Source of the DNA: Verrucomicrobiota bacterium
GTDB taxonomy: Bacteria; Verrucomicrobiota; Verrucomicrobiia; Limisphaerales; J093
NCBI GenBank assembly: GCA_022710935.1
Contig: JAKLFY010000004.1
Span: 92,358 to 156,357, forward strand
Direction: 5' to 3'
DNA length: 64,000 bases
Of the stretch, positions 7,658 through 16,575 are shown one piece after another. Within the stretch, counting starts at the first letter, position 1. Each line of letters starts with the position of its first letter. The notes under the pieces were generated by a model, which was given only the letters and a program-made list of their open reading frames with translations, was not told where the DNA came from and ran no database searches. A program made the position numbers and the translations under genes.

Positions 7658-10573
7658 ATGAACGCAACTCGTCTCCCGATGCAGGTCCTGTTGTCGCTTC
7701 CGTCGCGCATGGCGGAGTCGTTTGAAGCCCTCGAAGGACGCCCGCGTCCCGAGTGGTTCGCCACGAGTGACCCGCCCGGCCCGCACATCGGATCCGGAGG
7801 AGGCACCGCCCACGTCCTGGCCGAGGCCTGGCGCGCAACGGAGCCTGCCTCTCCCTTCGCCCAATGGCTCGGCCAAAGCCGCAAGCTCATCATCCACGGC
7901 GGCGGCCAAAGCCGGCGGCTGCCCGCCTACGCGCCGGTGGGCAAGCTGCTCATGCCCACCCCCGTCTTCCGCTGGGCGCGCGGACAGAGGCTCGATCAAA
8001 CGCTGCTCGATCTGCAACTGCCAGCCTACCGGCGGGTCTTGGACCACGCGCCCTCCGGATGCGTGGCGATGGTTGCCAGCGGCGATGTGCTGCTCGAATT
8101 CGCCCGCCAGCTCCCTCCGTTTCCCGCTGTGGACGTCCTGGGGCTGGGCATGTGGGTGCCGCCCGAGAAAGCCCGGCATCACGGGGTGTTCTTCGCCAAT
8201 CGCCGCCGCCCGACAGAACTCGCGTTCTTTCTGCAGAAGCCCAGTCCAGCCCAAATCCGCGAGGCGGCGGGCGATTGTTTCCCGCTGGTCGACACAGGCA
8301 TGTGGCTGCTGAGCGAACGCGCGATCCGCGTTCTCATGCAACGGTGCGGCTGGAAGGGGAGCGGCTTTGCCGGCGATCGCGCGTCGAACTACGAGCTCTA
8401 CAGCCAGTTCGGATTGTCGCTCGGCACTTCCCCCGTCGAGCCCGACCCTGAGATCAGCGCCCTGAGCTGCGCTGTCGTGGCGCTTCCCGAGGCGCGATTC
8501 CACCACTTCGGCACAAGCCGCCAGATGATCGACTCGATCTCGGCGCTGCAAAACACCCAGTTGGACGAGACCCGACTGGGCATCACCGGCGTCAAAAGGC
8601 ATCCGGACATCTACCGCCTCAACTGCCGATTCGACCTGCCGATCGGTCTCGATAAGAACCACACCCTCTGGGTCGAGAACAGCGTCGTGCCGCGGACGTG
8701 GAACCTCGGCTCCGAGCACGTGTTGACCGGCATCCCGGACAACGCCTGGGATCTGCGGCTCGAGTCGGGGGTCTGCCTGGATTTCGTCCCCGTGGGGGAC
8801 ACCGCATACGCAGTGCGGTTCTATGGTATCAACGACGAGTTCCGCGGCCCGGTCGGGGACCCGCTGACCCTCTGGCTGGGGGCCCCGGCGCCCGATTGGT
8901 TCGCCCGCCGACAGATCGCTTTGCGCGCGACCGGCCTCGACCCGGGCGTCGATCTCCAGCAGGTGCCCCTGTTCCCCGTGCTCGAACCCGAGACGCTGGC
9001 CCCGCGGTTCATCGAGTGGCTGTGCGCCCCCGACCCCGCACACGACCCGAAACTCGCGACTCTCTGGCGCGAGGCGCGGCGGCTTTCGGCCGAGGGCCTC
9101 AGCCAGCAGGTCAACCTCGAACGCCTCTACCGGCAACGGGCCCAGCGCCGGCGCCAATGCCTGCTCCCCATGCTGCGCAACTCGCGCTGGAGCGTCTTTT
9201 ACCGGCTTGACCTCGAGGCGACTGCCCGGATGTTCGCCGAGACCCCCGACCCGCTCCCCGAACAGCCCTCGAATGCCGATGCCCCCCAGCCGGTCGAACC
9301 GCTCCATCGCGTCCACGACGAGATGTTCCGATCGGCCGTGCTGCGGCATCGCCGGCAACCCGACTGGGAACAACTCGAACAGAGCGCTTTCGCCCGCCTG
9401 CGCGAGTTGATCGTTCAGGAGGTTCAGTTGCAGCCTGTGCTCCCGCGACGCAACATCCTCGAAGACCAGATCATCTGGGGACGCAGCCCAGTGCGGCTCG
9501 ATCTCGCGGGGGGCTGGACCGACACCCCGCCTTACTGTCTGGAATTCGGAGGTCAGGTGGTGAACGTGGCGGTGGACCTCAACGGACAGCCGCCCATCCA
9601 GGTCTTCTGCAAGTTGTGTCCGCGGCCTGAAATCGTCCTGCGCTCGATCGACCTGGGCGTCGAGCAACGGATCCGCAGCTATGAGGATCTCGACACATGC
9701 GGTCAGCCCGGAAGCGAGTTCGGGCTCGCCAAGGCCGCCTTGGCCCTGGTGGGATTCCTCCCCCGCTTCCACGCCCACGGCAGATTCGCAACCTTGGAAG
9801 AGCAACTGCTCGATTTCGGCGGCGGCATCGAGATCTCGATGCTCGCCGCGGTCCCCAAAGGCTCCGGACTGGGCACCAGCAGCATCCTCGCCGCCACCCT
9901 GCTCGCAACCGTCGGCGAACTGTGCGGACTCGGGTGGGACCGCGACATCCTGTCCTCGAGAACGCTCGCCCTCGAACAAATGCTGACTACGGGCGGCGGT
10001 TGGCAGGATCAGGCCGGGGCGATCTTTCGCGGACTCAAGCTCGTCGAGACCACGCCGGGCCTGGCGCAGAAACCGAGAGTGCGGTGGCTCCCGCATCACT
10101 TGTTCGAGCCCGCATACGCCAACACGCTGATGCTGCTCTATTACACCGGCGTGACCCGGCTCGCCAAAGGCATCCTCCACGAGATCGTGCGCGGCATCTT
10201 CCTGAACTCGCCGGAGCACCTGGCCACCATCGGCGCTATCGGCGCCAACGCGACGCGCGCCTGCGATGCCCTCCAGCAATGCGATTACGCCGCGCTCGGC
10301 GAGGTCATCCGGCGCAGTTGGCAGTTGAACCAGCGGCTCGACGCCGGCACCAACCCGCCCGAAACCCAGCGCGTCCTCGACCAGGTTGGCGACTGGCTCG
10401 CGGCCGCCAAACTCCTGGGCGCCGGCGGCGGCGGCTTCTTCCTCATGCTCGCCAAAGACGAGGAAGCCGCCAAGCGCGTGCGCCGCTCTTTGACCGAGTC
10501 CCCGCCCAACCCGCGTGCGCGGTTCGTCGACCTGAGCCTCTCCGAGACCGGCCTCCAGTTGACGCGCAGTTAG
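7658..10573 (+). CDS. fkp: Bifunctional fucokinase / L-fucose-1-phosphate guanylyltransferase (Fkp-like)
   Basis: 971 residues, close to Bacteroides Fkp. The N-terminal half is the pyrophosphorylase: IGSGGGTAHVLAEA and KLIIHGGGQSRRLPAYAPVG (residues about 45-100) form the GTP-binding loop, and a left-handed beta-helix type region follows. The C-terminal third is a GHMP kinase. PVRLDLAGGWTDTPPYCLEF starts it near residue 610, PKGSGLGTSSILAATLLATV near 731-750 is the ATP-binding motif, and GAGGGGFFLML is the third GHMP motif. It salvages free L-fucose to fucose-1-phosphate and then GDP-fucose for surface glycans. The gene stands alone. The catabolic alternative (L-fucose isomerase/kinase) is not adjacent, although an isomerase-like gene lies at 62271. 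Confidence 0.9.
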   Translation: MNATRLPMQVLLSLPSRMAESFEALEGRPRPEWFATSDPPGPHIGSGGGTAHVLAEAWRATEPASPFAQWLGQSRKLIIHGGGQSRRLPAYAPVGKLLMPTPVFRWARGQRLDQTLLDLQLPAYRRVLDHAPSGCVAMVASGDVLLEFARQLPPFPAVDVLGLGMWVPPEKARHHGVFFANRRRPTELAFFLQKPSPAQIREAAGDCFPLVDTGMWLLSERAIRVLMQRCGWKGSGFAGDRASNYELYSQFGLSLGTSPVEPDPEISALSCAVVALPEARFHHFGTSRQMIDSISALQNTQLDETRLGITGVKRHPDIYRLNCRFDLPIGLDKNHTLWVENSVVPRTWNLGSEHVLTGIPDNAWDLRLESGVCLDFVPVGDTAYAVRFYGINDEFRGPVGDPLTLWLGAPAPDWFARRQIALRATGLDPGVDLQQVPLFPVLEPETLAPRFIEWLCAPDPAHDPKLATLWREARRLSAEGLSQQVNLERLYRQRAQRRRQCLLPMLRNSRWSVFYRLDLEATARMFAETPDPLPEQPSNADAPQPVEPLHRVHDEMFRSAVLRHRRQPDWEQLEQSAFARLRELIVQEVQLQPVLPRRNILEDQIIWGRSPVRLDLAGGWTDTPPYCLEFGGQVVNVAVDLNGQPPIQVFCKLCPRPEIVLRSIDLGVEQRIRSYEDLDTCGQPGSEFGLAKAALALVGFLPRFHAHGRFATLEEQLLDFGGGIEISMLAAVPKGSGLGTSSILAATLLATVGELCGLGWDRDILSSRTLALEQMLTTGGGWQDQAGAIFRGLKLVETTPGLAQKPRVRWLPHHLFEPAYANTLMLLYYTGVTRLAKGILHEIVRGIFLNSPEHLATIGAIGANATRACDALQQCDYAALGEVIRRSWQLNQRLDAGTNPPETQRVLDQVGDWLAAAKLLGAGGGGFFLMLAKDEEAAKRVRRSLTESPPNPRARFVDLSLSETGLQLTRS

Positions 10574-10576
10574 AAT

Positions 10577-10639
10577 CCTTGACCTGTCAAACTCCTTGTA
10601 GACGAGTCAAGTTCCTGAGCTGCGTTGAAGGGGTCAAGG
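10577..10639. terminator. Inverted repeat between convergent fkp and copper ATPase genes
   Basis: CCTTGACC at 10577-10584 and GGTCAAGG at 10632-10639 are perfect 8-bp arms in a 66-bp space between convergent genes, with a second CTTG/CAAG pairing inside. It may act as a bidirectional terminator. There is no clear T-run. Confidence 0.35.
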
Positions 10640-12991
10640 CTAGCTGCGATATCGCCAACGCCGCAGACGCAGCGCGTTGCCGATCACCAGAACATCCGAT
10701 AATCCCATCGCCGCCGCGCAAACCAGCGGACTGAGAAACCCGAGTGCGGCCAGCGGCACAGCCGCTGCGTTGTAAAAGAAGGCCCAAAACAGATTCTGCC
10801 GGATCGTGCGGAGCGTCGCCCGCGCCAATCCCATCGCCTCCGGGATCGCCTCGATGTCGGACCGCAGCAGGATGATGTCCGCCGCCTCGCGCGCCACATC
10901 GCTGGCTCGGCTGACCGCAATCCCCAGGTCCGCCTGTTCGAGTGCCGGGGCGTCGTTGATTCCATCCCCAACAAACGCCACCCTCTGCCCCTGGTCCTGC
11001 AAACGCTGCACAATCTCCGCCTTCCGCTCGGGCCGCACCTCGGCAAAAACCCGTGTTGGATCAATCCCCGCCTGCCGCGCGATGGCCGCAGCCGTCGCCG
11101 CCTGATCGCCCGTCACCAGGTACACTTCGTTTCCCTGACGACCAATCGCGGCCACCACATCCTGCGCTCCGGACTTGAGCGTGTCCGTCAAAGCCATCAC
11201 GCCTTCCAATGCGCCGGCCGTCGCCACCCCCAACACGGTCGCGCCCCGCTCTGTCCAGTCGGTCACGAATCGCGTCGCCGGCGTGACATCAATCCCGCCC
11301 TCGCGCAGCCAGCGAAGCGATCCCAGTCGGACAAGGGCTCCGCCCCGGCGGGCCTCGACTCCGCATCCGCGGACTTCGCGCCAATCCTCGAAGGCCGGCG
11401 CCTTGGCCGATCCGACCGTCGTCGCCTCGAGCCGGCTGCGTCCCCATGCCGCAATCGCCACGCTAAGCGGGTGGCGCGACGGCTCGGCGAGATCTGCTGC
11501 CAGCACCTGCGCGGTTCCATCCTGACCCGAGCCCGCTCTCAAATCCGCGAAGGCAGCCACGCTGACCTTGCCCGCGGTCAGCGTGCCGGTCTTATCGAAC
11601 AGGACGGCCGTGATGCGTCCGCTTTTCTCGAGGGCGTGGCCGTCGCGGATCAGCAGGCCGCGCCGGGCAGCGACGTTGGCGCCGGCCATGATGGCGGCCG
11701 GAGTCGCCAGGCCCATCGCGCAGGGACAGGCGACAATCAGCACCGCCGCGGCATGAATGAATGCTGCCGCCAGAGGCGTCGCCGGCAGTGTGACCGCCCA
11801 CAACCAGGGCATGAATCGCCCGGCAGTCTCCCGGGCCGACGCGTAATCGAGCCCCCACCACAAACCCGTAGCGATCGCAACCAACACCACAGCCGGCACG
11901 AACACGGCGCTGACCCGGTCCCCGAGCTTCTGAATCATGGCTCGGCTGTTCTGCGCCCGCTGGACGACCGCAATGATACTCGCCAGGGCAGTGTCTTCGC
12001 CCAGAGCTGTCACCCGCGCCACTAATCGCCCGCCCCCGTTGAGCGTGCCGGCGTAGACCTTCGCGCCCGCCCTCTTCTCGACCGGCATCGACTCGCCGGT
12101 CAGCATCGATTCGTCGAGTGCGGAGGCGCCGTCGATCACCTCGCCGTCAATCGGAACGCGGTCGCCTGGGGCGAGCAGAATGCGGTCCCCGATCACCAAT
12201 TCGGCCACCGGCACAGCCGACTCCGCGCCGTCCGCGCCCAACCGCCGGGCCTTGGGCGGCGCCAACTCGATCAGGCTGCGCAGGGCGGCGGACGCTCGCG
12301 CCGTGGCGGCGGCTTCGAGCCAATGTCCGAGACTGATCAGGGTCAGGATGCCCACTGCCTCCATGAAGTACAGATGCGTTGCCGCGCCTGCGAACAGGGC
12401 CCAGGTGCTGTAGGCGAACGCGGTGGTCGAGCCCAAAGCCACCAGCGTGTCCATGTTGGCCTGCCCAACCCGAAGCTGATTGAACGCGCCCCGGTAGAAT
12501 CGCGATCCGCAAGCGATCTGGACCGGCAGGGCCAGTCCGAACGCGAGCCACTGGAACCATCGCGTCATCCCCAGACCCAACACCCACTCGCCAACCATCA
12601 GCACCAGGGTCGCCGCCCCGCCCACCACGACGTTGAACCGCCAACCCGCCAGCGGAGACCAGACCTCGGCGCCGCGGCTCGCGCCGCTGACCGATCTGCT
12701 CGCGTCATGTGCGTCTTCGGTAACGAGCGGCGTCGCGCCGAACCCGGCTCGTCGGACAGCGGTGACCACGGCATTCTCGTCTGCGGCCCGGCCCGGTTCC
12801 CACCACACCGTCGCCCGGCCCGCCGTCAGATCCACGACTGCGTTTGCCACACCTGCAACGCCCTGGATCGCCTGGGTCGCGTTGCGCGCGCAGCCCTGGC
12901 ACGTCATGCCTGTGATCGAGAAGCCGGATTTCGTCCGTATGGCATCGGTATCCACAGAAGCCAATAAAGCCGCAGTCGCGCCATTCCGCAA
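10640..12991 (-). CDS. copA: Copper-translocating P1B-type ATPase
   Basis: A 783-residue membrane pump that exports Cu(I) by ATP hydrolysis. Order: one heavy-metal-binding domain (GMTCQGCARNATQAI near residues 28-42, CxxC); transmembrane helices; the actuator loop (LDESMLTGESMPVEKR); the ion-site helix with IVACPCAMGLATPAAI, where CPC marks Cu+/Ag+ pumps; the phosphorylation site DKTGTLTAGK; SRHPLSVAI with the HP motif; and the hinge VGDGINDAPAL. The last helix has FFYNAAAVPLAALGFLSP and MGLSDVLVIGNALRLRRW, matching the copper-specific YN and M-x2-S positions. The only upstream start codons in frame are TTG (12991) and GTG (12955), so the exact start is uncertain. Confidence 0.9.
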   Translation of the reverse strand: MRNGATAALLASVDTDAIRTKSGFSITGMTCQGCARNATQAIQGVAGVANAVVDLTAGRATVWWEPGRAADENAVVTAVRRAGFGATPLVTEDAHDASRSVSGASRGAEVWSPLAGWRFNVVVGGAATLVLMVGEWVLGLGMTRWFQWLAFGLALPVQIACGSRFYRGAFNQLRVGQANMDTLVALGSTTAFAYSTWALFAGAATHLYFMEAVGILTLISLGHWLEAAATARASAALRSLIELAPPKARRLGADGAESAVPVAELVIGDRILLAPGDRVPIDGEVIDGASALDESMLTGESMPVEKRAGAKVYAGTLNGGGRLVARVTALGEDTALASIIAVVQRAQNSRAMIQKLGDRVSAVFVPAVVLVAIATGLWWGLDYASARETAGRFMPWLWAVTLPATPLAAAFIHAAAVLIVACPCAMGLATPAAIMAGANVAARRGLLIRDGHALEKSGRITAVLFDKTGTLTAGKVSVAAFADLRAGSGQDGTAQVLAADLAEPSRHPLSVAIAAWGRSRLEATTVGSAKAPAFEDWREVRGCGVEARRGGALVRLGSLRWLREGGIDVTPATRFVTDWTERGATVLGVATAGALEGVMALTDTLKSGAQDVVAAIGRQGNEVYLVTGDQAATAAAIARQAGIDPTRVFAEVRPERKAEIVQRLQDQGQRVAFVGDGINDAPALEQADLGIAVSRASDVAREAADIILLRSDIEAIPEAMGLARATLRTIRQNLFWAFFYNAAAVPLAALGFLSPLVCAAAMGLSDVLVIGNALRLRRWRYRS

Positions 12992-13090
12992 ACCAGGCGG
13001 ATCCGCAACAATCCTGCTTTCTTTCGTAGGAGGGACTCAATCTCTCCCTCGGTGAACTCCCTCGGCAGGAACAGCTTTACACTGCCGTCC

Positions 13091-13276
13091 TCACAAACCC
13101 GCGTTCAGGCTCACCTGCCATCGGTTCGGCTTATCCTTGATCGGCTGGACCGCTGCCGCAACCTCAAGGTCTCTCTCATTGAATTTCGTTTCCTTGTCGG
13201 CCTTGAACTGCGGATTCGCTTGGCAATTCAGGTCCGTCAGGAAATAGCCTTCAAGTTGGAGTGGTGCGAGTTTCAT
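13091..13276 (-). pseudogene. SecB-like protein, probably truncated
   Basis: 61 residues starting MKLAPLQLEGYFLTDL, then ANPQFK and NRWQVSLNAGL. The pattern resembles the first half of SecB-like export chaperone proteins (usually about 140 residues), but the frame ends just after the first core strand. Beyond the TGA, a different frame (SVKLFLPREFTEGEIESLLR, about 13085-13030) reads like coding sequence. A frameshift is possible, although I cannot align the two parts. The gene starts with an ATGA overlap to the gene at 13273-13689. Identity is a weak inference. Confidence 0.4.
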
Positions 13277-13689
13277 GCGACGAGTGCGTCTGGAATCTCA
13301 AAACGCGGACTTTGCGCGGCCCTTGGCTCCGCCGGCCGCACTGCACGGCCCACAGGGACCGTGTGCTTCACTGGCTGCACCGGGATCAGGTTTCCGGGCG
13401 CCGAGCTCACAAAGGTGACCCTGTCCTCCATCTGGAAACCAAAGTCACCCTGCCGGCCCCTTGACATCAGGTAGCCGGCCACCGCCTCCTGTATGGCCTG
13501 CGCCAGTTCGATTCCCGCTTGCGGCTCCCACCCCTCCCACATCGCCTGAACCGCATCGAGCCAGGGGTTACGTGGCGCACAAGGCCCCTCTGCCAACCGC
13601 GTCGCCCAGTCATTTCGCCGCCGGGCCACGGACCGCAGGTAGGCCGCGTCGAGTTTACCGTCGTTCAGGGCAAATATCTTAACCCGCAT
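13273..13689 (-). CDS. Hypothetical protein whose start lies in a dispersed repeat
   Basis: 138 residues, not recognised. The first half is helical and hydrophilic (NDGKLDAAYLRSVARRRN), the middle has WLDAVQAMWEGWEP, and the end is Pro/Ala-rich. No signal peptide or membrane span is present. The ATG (13689-13687) is formed by the ATGCGGGTTA end of repeat copy 2, so any promoter or ribosome site must also lie in the repeat. The true start may have been lost when the repeat inserted. The stop overlaps the next gene's start (ATGA). Confidence 0.5.
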   Translation of the reverse strand: MRVKIFALNDGKLDAAYLRSVARRRNDWATRLAEGPCAPRNPWLDAVQAMWEGWEPQAGIELAQAIQEAVAGYLMSRGRQGDFGFQMEDRVTFVSSAPGNLIPVQPVKHTVPVGRAVRPAEPRAAQSPRFEIPDALVA

Positions 13690-13752
13690 GTTTCACACCC
13701 CGTCGGTGCACATGGCGGTCAGACTTCGCGAGAGAACTGCTATGCGGGTTAG
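13680..13752. repeat. Dispersed palindrome-ended repeat, copy 2
   Basis: The best-kept plus-orientation copy. It starts TAACCCGCATGTTTCACACC, has a core with GTCGGTGCACATGGCGGTCA, and ends CTGCTATGCGGGTTAG. The terminal 10 bp are inverted copies of each other. The left end supplies the start codon of the minus-strand gene ending at 13273. Confidence 0.85.
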
Positions 13753-13793
13753 CCCGGTTACGGTTCCTCGCGCAGCGTGTGAAATAACCGGGC
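13752..13793. repeat. Hairpin next to repeat copy 2
   Basis: GCCCGGTTA at 13752-13760 and TAACCGGGC at 13785-13793 form a perfect 9-bp stem. It directly abuts repeat copy 2 and precedes the MBL-fold gene. It could be a terminator or part of a longer mobile element. Confidence 0.5.
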
Positions 13794-13870
13794 AAAGGGC
13801 TGACCCTGACGATCACACGGCGTGACAATTCGGGCGTGCAGCGGGCTTGGGCTCCTCTAGACTTCCTCGC

Positions 13871-14689
13871 ATGAACCTCGAAGACCATCTTGGCGACATC
13901 CTCCGCAAAGGGCGCCTGCATGCCGGCATCGGCCTCGAACCAGCCGCCGCCGCCGCCAGTCTGACGGTCCCCGAACTCGAAACACTCGAAGAGAGCGGGG
14001 TCGCAGCGAGACCCTGCAACCTCGAGGCGCTTGCCTCTCTGGTTGGACTCGATGCGCCCAAACTGCGGGCCCTTGCCGAAGGCTGGAATCCGCGGCCTGT
14101 CGACCTCGGCACATGGCGCGAGCTCAAGGTCGTCACCACCACAGTGGGGATGAGCGTCAACGCTTACCTCGTGTGGGATGAATGCACACACGACGCCGCT
14201 CTCTTCGACACCGGCTTCGATCCGGCTCCGGTCTTTGCCCTGATCCAGGAGCACAATCTCCAGATGCGCCACCTTTTCATCACGCACGGCCACGCGGACC
14301 ATGTCGCCGCCTTGCCGGCCATTCGCGCGCGCTTTCCCAAAATGCGCCTGCACTCGAGTTCGTGGACCGCACCGGTCGATCAACGAAACCGTCCAGACGA
14401 GTGCCTTCAACTCGGCAGTCTGCGCATCACGCATCGCGACACGCCCGGCCATGCCGAGGACGGTGTGACTTACGTCGTTGGCACATGGCCGGACGACGCG
14501 CCGCACGTGGCGATTGTGGGCGACGCCCTGTTCGCCGGGTCGATGGGCCGGGCGACCGGCCAGGCGCTTCTCGCCAGACAGAGAATCCGCGAGTGCATCC
14601 TCACCCTGCCGCCCGCCACGCTCCTCTGTCCCGGCCACGGCCCGCTCACGACCGTGGCGGAGGAGAGGGCCCACAACCCGTTCTTCTGA
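13871..14689 (+). CDS. MBL-fold metallo-hydrolase with N-terminal HTH-like region
   Basis: 272 residues. Residues 1-80 are helical, with SLTVPELETLEESG and LEALASLVGLDAPKLRALAE resembling an XRE-type helix-turn-helix. The C-terminal 190 residues are a metallo-beta-lactamase fold: LFITHGHADHVAALPAI carries the HxHxDH zinc motif, DTPGHAEDGVTYVV the second histidine, GDALFAGSM the bridging Asp, and LCPGHGPLT the last His. Glyoxalase II-like hydrolases have this pattern. The substrate is unknown. ATG at 13871 is preferred because the eight residues before it are not typical. It converges on the DUF2752 gene. Confidence 0.8.
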   Translation: MNLEDHLGDILRKGRLHAGIGLEPAAAAASLTVPELETLEESGVAARPCNLEALASLVGLDAPKLRALAEGWNPRPVDLGTWRELKVVTTTVGMSVNAYLVWDECTHDAALFDTGFDPAPVFALIQEHNLQMRHLFITHGHADHVAALPAIRARFPKMRLHSSSWTAPVDQRNRPDECLQLGSLRITHRDTPGHAEDGVTYVVGTWPDDAPHVAIVGDALFAGSMGRATGQALLARQRIRECILTLPPATLLCPGHGPLTTVAEERAHNPFF

Positions 14690-14722
14690 AATCCCGGAGT
14701 TCGCCGGGTGCTCTCAACCGTT

Positions 14723-15154
14723 TTAACCGTTCCTGGCGGCCAGCAGGTAGATCCAGTTGAGGATCAGGGCCGCCAGGCCAATCCAGTACCAGGGCCAAGC
14801 CGCCCAACCCCGCAGCCGCGGACCCCAGCGCGTCCCCAACCACCGATCCGCCGCCCACGCGACAAACAGGGCGACGGACGCCGCACCCAGCGCGCACGCC
14901 AGAGGGTTGAGCCGGATCGCAGTCGCAAAGTCCAGTCCCGCTGCGGCGGACGCCGCCCGCGTGGCGCCGCAGAAGGCGCAGGGCAATCCGGTGATCGTCT
15001 TGAACCAGCAATGGGGCAGAGGGAGCCGCCAGAGCTCGGCAAGGCGCGCGCCGGCCAGCAGGCCCAGCAGCCCAAGAAACAACCACGCCGGCCAGGCGCC
15101 GGTCCAGCCCTCCGGCTCAGAGTCGGGGCGGGATTCGAGAAGAGGGGGCGTCAT
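14723..15154 (-). CDS. DUF2752 membrane protein
   Basis: 143 residues with three to four hydrophobic helices. PCAFCGATRAASAAAGLDF, followed by NPLACALG, is the diagnostic C-x2-CG-x-TRA motif of DUF2752, a small family of unknown role common in Planctomycetes, Bacteroidetes and Verrucomicrobia. The ATG at 15154 was chosen because the frame upstream belongs to the neighbour. Its 5' end overlaps the gene ending at 15117 by 38 bp. It is the last of three same-strand membrane-protein genes that are often found together. Confidence 0.8.
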   Translation of the reverse strand: MTPPLLESRPDSEPEGWTGAWPAWLFLGLLGLLAGARLAELWRLPLPHCWFKTITGLPCAFCGATRAASAAAGLDFATAIRLNPLACALGAASVALFVAWAADRWLGTRWGPRLRGWAAWPWYWIGLAALILNWIYLLAARNG

Positions 15155-15509
15155 TGGATTTCGGCGCGGGCGAGGGGCGAGCGGCTCGACGATGCATCCG
15201 GATGCTGCTGGCCAGGGCCCAAAGCCAGGCAGACGCGAACAGCCCCAGCCCAAGCACCGCCACCACCAGGCCCCGGGTAAACCCTTCCGGCATCTCTCCG
15301 GTGTCGAACCAGACGCGCAGGTGCGCCACCAGGCCTCCCAGGCTGAGTGCAAAACCGATGAGCGCACACGCGGCCTGGACATACCCCACTTTGCGGCCGC
15401 CGGCGACGGTGCCGAGGCCGGGAAGAGTGGCCGCGTTGGTGATCGTGCAGGCCCAGGCCGTGGGCTTATCGATCGGCTCCTGCCCGGCGCGGGCCGAAGA
15501 GGTCTTCAT
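15117..15509 (-). CDS. Small two-helix membrane protein
   Basis: About 130 residues. After a short soluble start, NAATLPGLGTVAGGRKVGYV marks a conserved Pro/Gly turn, as in TM2-like proteins. Two hydrophobic helices follow (around VQAACALIGFALSLGGL and LVVAVLGLGLFASAWLW), with a basic tail. Function is unknown. ATG at 15509 gives a 44-bp overlap with the upstream gene's end, and an ATG at 15536 is possible. The overlaps on both sides imply one operon with the GYF and DUF2752 genes. Confidence 0.7.
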   Translation of the reverse strand: MKTSSARAGQEPIDKPTAWACTITNAATLPGLGTVAGGRKVGYVQAACALIGFALSLGGLVAHLRVWFDTGEMPEGFTRGLVVAVLGLGLFASAWLWALASSIRMHRRAARPSPAPKSNDAPSSRIPPRL

Positions 15510-16455
15510 ACGCTTGGAGCAACGCCGCATACCCAAACGGCATGCTCAACAGAACGACGAGTTGTTCCTGCAAACCCAGGGTCATCATGAACTCGCCGAT
15601 TTGCGACTTCTTGTTCTGAATGGCATCGAGTGTCCACGTGCCCGGCGGCCCCAGGATGTCGGTCAGGAACGTCATCATCCGCAAGCCGCCATACACTTCA
15701 AAGACCAGCAGCGGCAGAAACGCCACGCACATCAACAGCGCCACCTTGAGAAAGTGACGCTGCACGGTTTGCCGGCTCAGTTCCAAGGCCGGCCAGAAGA
15801 CCAGTCCGCGATCCGCGGCCAGCGGAAGGGCGAACGCCCAGATGACCTTGAGGATCAGGCCGGGGACCAGACAGAAAATCAAGCCGATCTGGCTCAGCAA
15901 CTGAGTCACGATCGCGATGAGCATCAGCGGGACGAACCGCGGGCCAAAACAGGTGAAGAGAGTGCCAAGAGACGCCGGTTGGCCCCGCATCAAGCCCAGG
16001 TAAAGCAGCATCAGACCGCCATAGAGCGCGCCGCTCAGGATAAGGCCCAGCACGCCTCCGATGCATGTGGCCATCGCGCTGACGGTCAGAATCGCCCAAA
16101 CCAGCGCGCAGCCCGCTGACACGAGCAGGAAATGCCGGCGCAAGAACACCCACCCGCGCCCCAGGCAATCGCCGGCACTGAAGCTCGCCGCCGGCGCGGC
16201 ATCCCACGCCTCGATCGCCCCGTGAGTCTCCTGCGTCGACGGTTCGGACCGCGTCAGGCCGGCAGCCGCGCCGGGATACGCCTGGCGCAACACCTCATCG
16301 AACTCAGGCACCGTGGACAAAGGCTGCCACTCCGATCTGCCTTCGACCTGGACCATCGTCTGGCCATTGGCCCGATGATCCAGAATCCAGACGCTCAACT
16401 CCTCCACGGTTGCCGGACCGTACTCGCGGCCGTCGCCACCGATCATCTTGAACAT
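15466..16455 (-). CDS. GYF_2-domain membrane protein
   Basis: About 329 residues. The first 60 form a GYF_2 (DUF4339) module: GDGREYGPATVEELSVWI, then a SEWQPLSTVPEF turn, a probable peptide-binding domain. A linker leads to a polytopic region of about six helices (for example FLLVSAGCALVWAILTVSAM and LMLIAIVTQLLSQIGLIFCL). The role is unknown. In related bacteria these proteins are linked to DUF2752 and TM2-type neighbours, as here. The start at 16455 avoids a non-conserved extension. It is separated from nuoN by about 120 bp on the same strand. Confidence 0.75.
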   Translation of the reverse strand: MFKMIGGDGREYGPATVEELSVWILDHRANGQTMVQVEGRSEWQPLSTVPEFDEVLRQAYPGAAAGLTRSEPSTQETHGAIEAWDAAPAASFSAGDCLGRGWVFLRRHFLLVSAGCALVWAILTVSAMATCIGGVLGLILSGALYGGLMLLYLGLMRGQPASLGTLFTCFGPRFVPLMLIAIVTQLLSQIGLIFCLVPGLILKVIWAFALPLAADRGLVFWPALELSRQTVQRHFLKVALLMCVAFLPLLVFEVYGGLRMMTFLTDILGPPGTWTLDAIQNKKSQIGEFMMTLGLQEQLVVLLSMPFGYAALLQAYEDLFGPRRAGADR

Positions 16456-16575
16456 GACGGCCAGTCTGTTGGCAATCCGCACGCAGCGTCAAGCGCCGGT
16501 CTGAATCGTGCCGGTCTGAATCGCATCCACCCGCGGCGGGATGGGTCTCGCTGCCGTTGCTTCGGGCCTTGCGGC

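Noticed and set aside
7589..10279. A very long minus-strand frame (896 codons) opposite fkp, and similar long frames opposite nuo, ggt and other genes
   Set aside because: They mirror strongly coding genes with clear families on the other strand. Such frames are expected in GC-rich DNA, and none shows a recognisable domain.
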